From the NCBI GenBank assembly GCA_020428185.1, contig JAGQNH010000006.1, positions 1 to 5,804 of the forward strand: a DNA stretch of 5,804 nucleotides. Direction: 5' to 3'. The translations under genes and the position numbers were made by a program. The notes under the pieces are model-generated. The model saw only the letters and a program-made list of their open reading frames with translations. It ran no database searches and was not told where the DNA came from. How positions within the stretch are numbered: the first letter of the stretch is position 1; each line of letters opens with the position of its first letter. Positions 1 through 5,804 of the stretch are shown one piece after another. The DNA is from Candidatus Saccharimonadota bacterium. Lineage in GTDB: Bacteria; Patescibacteriota; Saccharimonadia; Saccharimonadales; Saccharimonadaceae.

Positions 1-3000
1 AGTGATGCGACGAAGAATAGTGCGACGGCTACTTTGACGAATAAGACTATTTCGGGAGCTAACAATACAATTACAGATCTTCCTGCGTCGGCAACACCAG
101 ATGCTGCGAGATTAGTCGCGACAACCGCTCTCGGTGGCGGCACGACAGAAGATGGCGCAAACACATGGGCTAAACTAGCGACAATCGAAATTACCGAATT
201 ATATAGAGCCATAAATCTACTGCTTTCTGTCAGTGGCGCGAGAAATAATACAGCTAGTTCCGACTCTGCAGTCATAGCTGTGTATGCAGAGGTAAACTTC
301 AACACTCCTGGTATCGCCAACAGATCCAACGTCGATATTATTGCCTCCTCAGGCTCAACATTCGGTCCAGATTCGTTCAAAATCATTTCAGATGGATATG
401 GTAGCCCCTACCAACTCTGGATGCGTAAAACGTCATCATATAGCGGGTTTAGAATTTCTGAATTAAATCGTGCAGTATCGCCAACAGGAGTGACGCTTAC
501 ATATCACGACGGTGCAACATGGCAATCTGCCACACCCACTGGAGCAGTGACGAATGTTCAGTCAAACGGCGTCACTGCGTTTGGCACACCAGTCGTCACT
601 ACTTCTGAGACGCAAACTCTATCGAACAAGACAATTTCAGGCGCATCGAACACACTAAGTAATATTCCTCAATCTGCTGTCACGAATTTGACTTCAGACC
701 TATCAAACACATACAGCCAGCTCAAGACTCGAGTGCAAGCCGGCAACAACATCGTCACAAATCCAAATTATGAAAACACGTCACTTATACAAAATTACGG
801 TGTACTCTCGACCACTCAAAAGCGAAGTGGCACATATTCATTCAAGATTACAGGTACAGGCGCATTGCAGTATCCGGCGCTCACGACCACGGCAACAGAA
901 TACGTACGTATTAATGTCCGACAAGGTCAAAAATTTTATTATGAATTTTGGATCTACGGAGACGACGCAAACACCATCACAAGCGGCACGAGTGAATTAA
1001 TATCTCTAGGCTTATGGTTTTATAACGCAGCTGGCGCATATCAAACCAATGCCAGAGAGTGGACAAAAGGTACAGGCGACACGATAGGGGTCGGTTCATG
1101 GGTGATGATATCAGGTACCCTCACCGTTCCGGCGAATTCAAATATTACCAATATGGGCCCTTTGTTTTATGTTACTAGTGCCATGACTGCGGGTAATAGC
1201 TACTATATTGACGATGTCGTATTACGCGAGGTGACAGAAATCGGCAATACAAATCAAGCTCTATACGGTACTGATACACCGGGTGCCAATATACTAGACT
1301 CCGCCCTACCATCGACAATGGCCAGTAAGACCCTGACGTCTTCGGTTCTAACAACTCCAGCAATCACCGATCCGGCAATCTCTCCGCGACTTATAGTCAG
1401 TAATAATAATGGTGGACGTATATTATTCGCATATGGATCATCTACCGATGCAAATCCAAACTATATTCAAATCAACAATGGAAACCCCGGAGGCTATCCA
1501 TCGATTAATGCCGTAGGCGGAGACACGGACATTGAGTTGCTTCTATCTGCAAAGGGTAGTGGTAAGGTGGTTGTTAATAGCTTGCGCGCTGCAAATCTCT
1601 ACAACTGGAATTCATCCAAGACAATCAACGTGAATGGTCCGGCTAATGCCGTTAATTTCATGCAGTTAAACAGTGCCGTCAGCGGCCAACCTATCGTAAT
1701 GATGGCAGATGGCACTGATACAAATGTAAGCATAAATCTCATTCCAAAAGGCTCGGGAACAGTAAAAGCAAATAATGTTGATATTGCGACGATTTCAGGA
1801 ACACAGACGCTCACCAACAAAACACTCACCAGTCCCACGCTCACTGGCGCATCTATAATGCCAACTGGCTGGTCGGCGACATCGTATAATACAGCAGATC
1901 AGGTCACTAATTATGAGAGAGTTGCAAGCTATTGGAGCGGCAACTCATTCTACCTTGCCGCCGCTACTTACGCCGGCACTGGAGTCCGCCGAGCGATTCG
2001 TATTGATTCTGGTGGCAGCTTGATTGTTGCCGGTGCGGCTAACTATACTGGCACCATATCAGCCAACGTAGCGACGGGAACACCTGGCGGCGTTCAGTAT
2101 GGTGTCCTAGGCACTTTGTCGGCTAGCTCGGGCATACAATACAATACAGCCCTAACCCCTACGATCAACCAATCTGGTACAGCCGGCTATACGACACTCT
2201 TCATTAATCCCACCGAAACATCCACAGGAAGCGGAACAAAATTATTAATTGATGCACGAGTCGGTGGAGTTAGTAAATTTAGCGTAGACAGCACGGGCAA
2301 TATCAGCTCTACAGGCAACCTCTCGCTCAATGGAGAATCTGTACTTACAGGTGTGTCACTCAATTCAGGCAAGCAGCCAAATAATCTATATATGGTCAGG
2401 AGGGGAACGAGAACCTCTTGGATATCTGGTCTCCATAATGATTTAGCGTATCTCGTAGAGCGAGGTGGGGCGGTTGTCTGTACATTAAATGGTGTTGACC
2501 AGGGCGACAAGTCAAATCTCTTCCGTGGCGCAACACAATTCCTGACTGTCAATGCAACTAGTGACGTGTACGTTCTCGAGATCACTCTCCCAACTATTGA
2601 CATGCCGTACAACGACGCCTACACACTCGGTTGTCATTCATACGGGGTTTTTGCTCAAGATGTCAAAATCGAAATATATCGAGGCGCAGCATGGACGAAT
2701 GTCTATGAGGTAACTAATACTACTGAAGATTCTCATTGGGTAGCGCCAAACCCCGCTGCATCTACAACAAAATATCGTTTCACTTTCACGAATTTCGTCA
2801 ATACCAATCCTTTCCGGCTCATGGAGATTTTCTCAATTTGCCATCAATCATACGGGTTGAGCGTACGGGACTCGATGACAACACTACCGCGCAATGGTGG
2901 CAGTATATACGGCACAACAGCACTCCCACCGACATTGACCGCAACAGGAAGCGACACAAACATTGACATCAAGCTAACCGCCAAGGGCACTGGCGTCGTA

Positions 3001-4647
3001 AAGGCAAACAATGTCGAGGTCGCTACTATTTCAGCTACCCAGACTCTCTCAAACAAAACCCTTGCCGACCCAGTCTATACAGGACAAATGGTAGGCGGAG
3101 ATTACGCTAGGACATCGACGACGCTACACCTCATGGGCGGCGCTAGTGGCAGCCCAATCCTGCAGATGTCTCGCGGTTCAGGCGTGACAGCAAGCAATAC
3201 CTTTGACTTTGCGATTTCCGGAGGTGGATTTTCAATTCGAGATGTATTAAATAGCTACAGTGTTGCAGCTAATTTTTTTGCCAACGCTTCGAATTCTTGG
3301 ATATACATCGGCCAGGCGGCTTCAACTGTCAATCTCTCAACAAGACCGGGCATACTTAGTGCTGGGACCCACTCAAGTTCTGCTGGCACAGATGTGAATG
3401 GCCCTCCGCTATATATTCACGGCGGCGGTGGCACGGGCGCCGGTACTCCCGGGTCTATCTACTTCAAAACATACCCTGTTGGCACTTCTGGCACGACTCC
3501 GCACAGCAACAGCATGGTTACGCGAGCAACTATTGATGGCTCTACTGGTGTCATGACCATTGCAACACCTGGTACGGTAGCTGGTTCCGTCGCCTCCGTA
3601 GACGGCACACAGACGCTCACCAACAAGACCCTCACGTCCCCAGTTATCAGCACTATATCCAACACCGGCACCCTGACCCTGCCAACGTCAACCGGTACCA
3701 TCGCCCTGACATCAGATATCACCGCTGCTGCTGGTGGTATGCTCGCGCCCGTTCAAGGAATGGTCAATACAGAGACCCTTACCATCAGCAGCGGCAGCGT
3801 CACACAAATTGCCGGCACGACAGTCAACGGCTACACTCCTGCTGTCGGTGATCGGATCTTGATTGCTAACGCCCCTGCTTCTTCTGGAGCTGCATCCAGC
3901 TACTCTATGACTAGCCAGCCTGGCAATGGTATCTATACCGTCACTAACAACACGACGAACCTGACCGTATCTCGTACAAGCGACATGTCGGGGTCGGTCA
4001 AACCTGGCGGACTTGCTGTCAATGTCGAAAACGCAACCTGGCCAGCATCAAACACCATATTCTACGTCGAAACCCCAAGCAACCTGTCCGCCTTTACCTG
4101 GGGTACGACGAGTATGAGCTGGAAATGGTCGGGCGGTATCAGCGGTCAGACGCAGCAGGTATGGATTAGCAACTCCGCTTTGAGTTTGAATATCTATAAC
4201 GGCACAGGTTGGTCGAAGGTTCTGACGACGACCAACGCTGGCACACAAACCCTGACCCTACCAGCAACAGCCACATCGGACACGCTAGTGGGTAGAGCGT
4301 CGACGGATACGTTGACGAACAAGCGGGTGAATCCACGCGCCGGCACGACAGCATCATCTGCTACACCAACTATCAATACCGACGATTACGACATCTATGG
4401 CCTTACGGCTCAGGCTGTGGATATTACCTCATTTACAACAAATCTGAGCGGCACTCCAGTCGACGGGCAAAAGCTCTGGGTCTATATTGTCGGCACCGCC
4501 AGTCGAGCGATTACTTGGGGTGCATCATTCGAAAACGGTATTTCTGCGCTTCCGACAACCACCACCAACACTGAGCGTCTCGATGTTGAGTTTATATGGA
4601 ACGCCGCATCATCTGCATGGCGTTGCATACGTGCTGGCAGCGCATAG
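1..4647 (+). CDS. Giant modular phage tail-fibre-like / receptor-binding protein, 5'-truncated by window edge
   Basis: The frame is open from base 1 to a TAG at 4645-4647, followed at once by an in-frame TAA. The TTG at 34 is not a start: it lies inside a linker repeat and the frame continues upstream (SDATKNSATA). At least 1548 residues are encoded; the N-terminus is missing. Order by position: linker (31-93); beta domain starting TWAKLATI (about 160-540); linker (610-678); CBM4/9-like jelly roll (about 748-1239, ending YYIDDVVLRE); degenerate linker (1315-1344); AKG/PKG modules (1516-1584 and 1717-1800) and linker (1801-1836); TPTINQSGTAGY module (about 2086-2340); Trp/Tyr-rich beta domain ending LPRNGGSIYG (about 2371-2910); AKG module plus linker (2947-3084); glycine-rich LYIHGGGGTG module (about 3409-3480); linker (3604-3642); GIYTV beta module (about 3748-4128); tip domain (about 4303-4644). 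Such modules are typical of tailed-phage fibres, probably trimeric, binding a cell-surface receptor. I see only four Cys, no transmembrane segment and no C-terminal sorting signal. The fibre assignment rests on remembered similarity. A secreted adhesin is the alternative. Confidence 0.85.
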   Translation, partial: SDATKNSATATLTNKTISGANNTITDLPASATPDAARLVATTALGGGTTEDGANTWAKLATIEITELYRAINLLLSVSGARNNTASSDSAVIAVYAEVNFNTPGIANRSNVDIIASSGSTFGPDSFKIISDGYGSPYQLWMRKTSSYSGFRISELNRAVSPTGVTLTYHDGATWQSATPTGAVTNVQSNGVTAFGTPVVTTSETQTLSNKTISGASNTLSNIPQSAVTNLTSDLSNTYSQLKTRVQAGNNIVTNPNYENTSLIQNYGVLSTTQKRSGTYSFKITGTGALQYPALTTTATEYVRINVRQGQKFYYEFWIYGDDANTITSGTSELISLGLWFYNAAGAYQTNAREWTKGTGDTIGVGSWVMISGTLTVPANSNITNMGPLFYVTSAMTAGNSYYIDDVVLREVTEIGNTNQALYGTDTPGANILDSALPSTMASKTLTSSVLTTPAITDPAISPRLIVSNNNGGRILFAYGSSTDANPNYIQINNGNPGGYPSINAVGGDTDIELLLSAKGSGKVVVNSLRAANLYNWNSSKTINVNGPANAVNFMQLNSAVSGQPIVMMADGTDTNVSINLIPKGSGTVKANNVDIATISGTQTLTNKTLTSPTLTGASIMPTGWSATSYNTADQVTNYERVASYWSGNSFYLAAATYAGTGVRRAIRIDSGGSLIVAGAANYTGTISANVATGTPGGVQYGVLGTLSASSGIQYNTALTPTINQSGTAGYTTLFINPTETSTGSGTKLLIDARVGGVSKFSVDSTGNISSTGNLSLNGESVLTGVSLNSGKQPNNLYMVRRGTRTSWISGLHNDLAYLVERGGAVVCTLNGVDQGDKSNLFRGATQFLTVNATSDVYVLEITLPTIDMPYNDAYTLGCHSYGVFAQDVKIEIYRGAAWTNVYEVTNTTEDSHWVAPNPAASTTKYRFTFTNFVNTNPFRLMEIFSICHQSYGLSVRDSMTTLPRNGGSIYGTTALPPTLTATGSDTNIDIKLTAKGTGVVKANNVEVATISATQTLSNKTLADPVYTGQMVGGDYARTSTTLHLMGGASGSPILQMSRGSGVTASNTFDFAISGGGFSIRDVLNSYSVAANFFANASNSWIYIGQAASTVNLSTRPGILSAGTHSSSAGTDVNGPPLYIHGGGGTGAGTPGSIYFKTYPVGTSGTTPHSNSMVTRATIDGSTGVMTIATPGTVAGSVASVDGTQTLTNKTLTSPVISTISNTGTLTLPTSTGTIALTSDITAAAGGMLAPVQGMVNTETLTISSGSVTQIAGTTVNGYTPAVGDRILIANAPASSGAASSYSMTSQPGNGIYTVTNNTTNLTVSRTSDMSGSVKPGGLAVNVENATWPASNTIFYVETPSNLSAFTWGTTSMSWKWSGGISGQTQQVWISNSALSLNIYNGTGWSKVLTTTNAGTQTLTLPATATSDTLVGRASTDTLTNKRVNPRAGTTASSATPTINTDDYDIYGLTAQAVDITSFTTNLSGTPVDGQKLWVYIVGTASRAITWGASFENGISALPTTTTNTERLDVEFIWNAASSAWRCIRAGSA
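31..93 (+). repeat. Linker repeat, copy 1 (TLTNKTISGA type)
   Basis: This stretch encodes TLTNKTISGANNTITDLPAS and one more residue. It pairs with copy 2 at 616-678 (TLSNKTISGASNTLSNIPQS), so the two share a 21-residue unit. The DNA has diverged and the similarity is at protein level. In this protein the motif marks boundaries between beta domains. Confidence 0.85.
616..678 (+). repeat. Linker repeat, copy 2 (TLSNKTISGA type)
   Basis: This is the second copy of the 21-residue unit seen at 31-93, preceded by ETQ. It separates the N-terminal beta domain from the carbohydrate-binding-like jelly roll. A stretch that could be a short helix follows (AVTNLTSDLSNTYSQLKTRV), possibly a coiled-coil-like trimerisation segment; that part is inference. 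Confidence 0.8.
1315..1344 (+). repeat. Degenerate linker repeat, copy 3
   Basis: It encodes TMASKTLTSS, which aligns with T-L-T-N-K-T-L-T-S-P of the intact copies at 1807 and 3613. It falls just after the jelly-roll domain, as expected for a domain-boundary linker. The text that follows (VLTTPAITDPAIS) is the same Thr/Pro spacer style. Confidence 0.6.
1801..1836 (+). repeat. Linker repeat, copy 4, with 20-base exact DNA repeat
   Basis: It encodes TQTLTNKTLTSP. The first 20 bases (1801-1820, ACACAGACGCTCACCAACAA) recur exactly at 3607-3626, while the bases on either side differ. The other linker copies are similar only as protein. Confidence 0.9.
3037..3072 (+). repeat. Linker repeat, copy 5
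   Basis: It encodes TQTLSNKTLADP, directly after an AKG module (2947-3033). The same AKG-then-linker pairing occurs at 1717-1836, so the two elements appear to move or be duplicated as one unit. Confidence 0.85.
3607..3642 (+). repeat. Linker repeat, copy 6, with 20-base exact DNA repeat
   Basis: It encodes TQTLTNKTLTSP, identical in protein to copy 4. Bases 3607-3626 are identical to 1801-1820. It is followed by a second spacer style, TGTLTLPTSTGTIALTSDIT, that is common in phage fibres. Confidence 0.9.
4306..4335 (+). repeat. Linker repeat, copy 7, leading into the C-terminal tip
   Basis: It encodes DTLTNKRVNP. Here the T-L-T-N-K core is joined to the final tip domain (ATPTINTDDYDIYGLTAQAV, ending in WRCIRAGSA). 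The core followed by this kind of tip is a recurrent ending of phage fibre proteins as I remember them. Confidence 0.75.
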
Positions 4648-4703
4648 TAACGCAAAACCAAACAGTATTGTAGACTGCACGTTTTTGTTGTTTCGTTGAG
4701 CTC

Positions 4704-4732
4704 TTTACTTACCCCTAATATACATGTATAAT
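4704..4732 (+). promoter_or_regulatory. Sigma70-like promoter of tuf
   Basis: The -35 candidate TTTACT (4704-4709) matches four of six bases of TTGACA. After a 17-base spacer comes a perfect -10, TATAAT (4727-4732). Transcription would start near 4739, giving a leader of about 68 bases before the tuf ATG. This is the only good promoter in the gap, and it gives tuf its own transcription independent of the fibre gene. Confidence 0.75.
4719..4730. promoter_or_regulatory. Perfect 12-base palindrome over the tuf -10 box
   Basis: TATACATGTATA is its own reverse complement and covers four of the six -10 bases plus the end of the spacer. It could be an operator for a dimeric regulator, or a chance result of A/T-rich promoter sequence. 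Palindromes this short are not rare in A/T-rich DNA, so a regulatory role is only a possibility. Confidence 0.3.
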
Positions 4733-4745
4733 CATCTTCATACGT

Positions 4746-4771
4746 CGCATAGTCAGTGCTCTGATTGTGCG
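4746..4771 (+). promoter_or_regulatory. Stem-loop at the 5' end of the tuf mRNA leader
   Basis: CGCATAGTCAG (4746-4756) pairs with CTGATTGTGCG (4761-4771) over 11 base pairs, two of them G-U, around a TGCT loop. It begins only some 7 bases after the predicted transcription start and is followed by the A/T-rich stretch AAAATTATAAATAA, not by a T run, so it does not look like a terminator. A 5'-terminal hairpin of this kind could protect a highly expressed mRNA from decay or serve as a regulatory site; both are inferences. Confidence 0.6.
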
Positions 4772-4789
4772 CGAAAATTATAAATAACC

Positions 4790-4795
4790 AAGGAG
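4790..4795 (+). promoter_or_regulatory. Shine-Dalgarno sequence of tuf
   Basis: AAGGAG ends 11 bases before the ATG at 4807, a slightly long but workable spacing. It lies in an unpaired A/T-rich stretch downstream of the leader stem-loop and fixes the tuf start. Confidence 0.85.
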
Positions 4796-4806
4796 ATACA
4801 TCTCAA

Positions 4807-5804
4807 ATGGCAGAATTCGATCGAAGCAAGCCGCACGTCAACGTTGGTACCATGGGTCACGTTGACCACGGTAAAACAACTCTAACGGCAGCTATTACCC
4901 ACGTTTTGGCAAAGAGGCTGCCAAGCGACACAAACAAACCTCGAAACTACGAGGACATTGACAACGCTCCAGAAGAAAAGGCACGTGGCATCACCATCGC
5001 TTCTTCTCACCAGGAATACGAGTCAGAAGCACGTCACTACGCACACGTTGACATGCCTGGTCACGCCGACTACGTCAAAAACATGATCACTGGTGCCGCA
5101 CAAATCGATGGCGCTATCCTTGTGGTAGCTGCAAATGACGGCCCACTTCCACAAACTCGTGAGCACGTTCTACTTGCACACCAGGTGAACGTTCCAAAGA
5201 TCGTTGTATTCCTAAACAAGATGGACCTCGCTGATCCAGAACTAGTCGAACTAGTCGAAATGGATGTTCGTGAACTTCTTTCAAAGAACGGTTACGACGG
5301 CGACAACGCTCCAATCATCAAGGGTTCTGCTACAAAGGCACTAGAAGGTAACGCAGAAAACGAAGACGCTGTCATGGAGCTCGTGAAGGCTATGGACGAG
5401 TACATCGAGGAGCCAAAACGCGATCTCGATAAGCAGTTCTTGATGCCAATCGAGGACGTGTTCTCAATTAAGGGTCGTGGTACTGTCGCAACTGGTCGTA
5501 TCGAGACTGGTGTTGTGAAGATCAACGACGAGGTTGAGATTGTTGGTATCAAAGATACTCAAAAGTCTGTTGTGACTGGTATCGAGGCCTTCAACAAGTC
5601 TCTTGACCAAGGTCAAGCTGGTGACAACGCTGGTATCTTGCTCCGTGGTATTGAGCGCGACGACATTGAGCGTGGTCAGGTTATTGCTGTACCTGGCTCA
5701 ATCACTCCGCACACAGAGTTTGATGCTGAGGTATACATCCTTACCAAAGAAGAGGGTGGACGTCACACTCCATTCTTTAAGGGCTACAAGCCACAGTTCT
5801 ACTT
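4807..5804 (+). CDS. tuf: Elongation factor Tu, 3'-truncated by window edge
   Basis: EF-Tu is the cytoplasmic GTPase that delivers aminoacyl-tRNA to the ribosomal A site. The window holds 332 codons of a protein normally near 395-400, so most of domain 3 is missing. The G domain (residues 1 to about 200) has P-loop GHVDHGKT (17-24), switch [10 protein letters not shown] (60-68) with the Mg-binding Thr63, DMPGH (82-86) with the catalytic His86, NKMD (137-140) and SAT (174-176). Domain 2 runs from about 206 to 298 and includes [14 protein letters not shown]; domain 3 begins at about 299 and is cut at KPQFYF. The start is set by the AAGGAG upstream and by the conserved opening [20 protein letters not shown]. 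Compared with E. coli, Cys81 is Met (residue 83), Asn63-Thr64 are Ala-Ser (65-66), and one residue is absent between NKMD and SAT. The gene has its own promoter and leader hairpin; no fusA or ribosomal gene precedes it here. Family assignment is certain; the Saccharibacteria/Patescibacteria origin is a remembered resemblance. Confidence 0.98.
   Translation, partial: MAEFDRSKPHVNVGTMGHVDHGKTTLTAAITHVLAKRLPSDTNKPRNYEDIDNAPEEKARGITIASSHQEYESEARHYAHVDMPGHADYVKNMITGAAQIDGAILVVAANDGPLPQTREHVLLAHQVNVPKIVVFLNKMDLADPELVELVEMDVRELLSKNGYDGDNAPIIKGSATKALEGNAENEDAVMELVKAMDEYIEEPKRDLDKQFLMPIEDVFSIKGRGTVATGRIETGVVKINDEVEIVGIKDTQKSVVTGIEAFNKSLDQGQAGDNAGILLRGIERDDIERGQVIAVPGSITPHTEFDAEVYILTKEEGGRHTPFFKGYKPQFY

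Noticed and set aside
34..36. TTG as the start codon of the large gene
   Set aside because: It encodes the Leu of the first linker repeat, has no Shine-Dalgarno sequence in front, and the frame is open to base 1 with protein of the same style.
2187..2612. 141-residue open frame on the minus strand, with other antisense frames at 1175-1363, 1599-1844, 2844-3056, 3459-3722 and 4048-4376
   Set aside because: They lie fully inside the fibre gene, have no ribosome binding sites or recognisable domains, and several mirror the linker repeats.
3273..3279. Run of seven T as a frameshift or slippage site
   Set aside because: The reading frame continues with matching protein style on both sides and no alternative frame of interest opens.
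4620..4643. Seven-base-pair hairpin GCGTTGC / GCAGCGC just before the stop codon
   Set aside because: It is inside the coding sequence, contains a wobble pair and a 10-base loop, and has no T run after it.
4303..4644. Diversity-generating retroelement target at the fibre C-terminus
   Set aside because: DGRs are known from CPR genomes and phage fibres, but there is no C-type-lectin-like ending, no near-identical template repeat and no reverse transcriptase in the window.
4663..4693. Intrinsic terminator after the fibre gene
   Set aside because: A T-rich stretch (GTTTTTGTTGTTT) follows, but the adjacent hairpin CAGT-ACTG has only four base pairs, and the alternative ACGTGC (4629-4634) with GCACGT (4677-4682) would enclose 42 bases. 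Too weak to call; read-through into tuf is possible.
4487..4699. 70-residue open frame overlapping the end of the fibre gene
   Set aside because: It is an out-of-frame shadow of the conserved tip domain and runs into the tuf promoter; no Shine-Dalgarno or family resemblance.
4779..4784. Second -10 box TATAAA close to the tuf start
   Set aside because: No -35-like sequence at a suitable distance; it lies in the A/T-rich stretch before the Shine-Dalgarno sequence.
5239..5256. Tandem 9-base repeat GAACTAGTC in tuf
   Set aside because: It encodes ELVELV, which aligns with the normal LLELVE stretch of EF-Tu without adding length, so it is codon coincidence and not an expansion.
5114..5552. Two antisense frames inside tuf
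   Set aside because: They are shadows of a conserved, codon-biased gene.

Overview
The window holds two protein genes on the + strand and a 159-base gap between them. The downstream gene is the first part of tuf (elongation factor Tu). All GTPase motifs are intact, and the coding looks optimised for high expression. Its protein signature ([10 protein letters not shown] instead of the usual [20 protein letters not shown] in switch I, the [15 protein letters not shown] stretch) resembles my recollection of EF-Tu from Patescibacteria/CPR, most likely Candidatus Saccharibacteria. That placement comes from memory, not a search, and I hold it at about 50%. No in-frame TGA is needed as a sense codon, so nothing suggests code 25.

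Positions 1-4647 are the 3' part of a very large gene with at least 1548 codons. It is open through the left edge, so its real start lies outside the window. The protein is rich in Thr, Ser, Asn and Gly, almost free of Cys, and built from beta-type modules separated by a recurring linker of the form T-L-[TS]-N-K-T-[LI]. Together with DTNI-AKG-type modules, a 'GIYTV' beta module and a characteristic C-terminal tip, this is the style of a tailed-phage tail fibre or receptor-binding protein. A jelly-roll domain resembling carbohydrate-binding modules of the CBM4/9 type lies in its N-terminal half. There is no membrane segment or sorting signal at the C-terminus.

The gap (4648-4806) carries a good sigma70-like promoter for tuf (TTTACT, 17 bases, TATAAT). 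A 12-base palindrome overlaps the -10 box. An 11-base-pair stem-loop sits at the predicted 5' end of the tuf mRNA, followed by an A/T-rich unstructured stretch and a strong Shine-Dalgarno sequence. No convincing terminator separates the two genes.

The main oddity is the neighbourhood: a giant phage-fibre-like gene lies directly upstream of a core translation gene. No lysis gene, integrase, tRNA or fusA is visible between them. It could be the edge of a prophage, a phage remnant, or a fibre gene kept by the host, for example for attachment to another cell. The window alone cannot decide between these.
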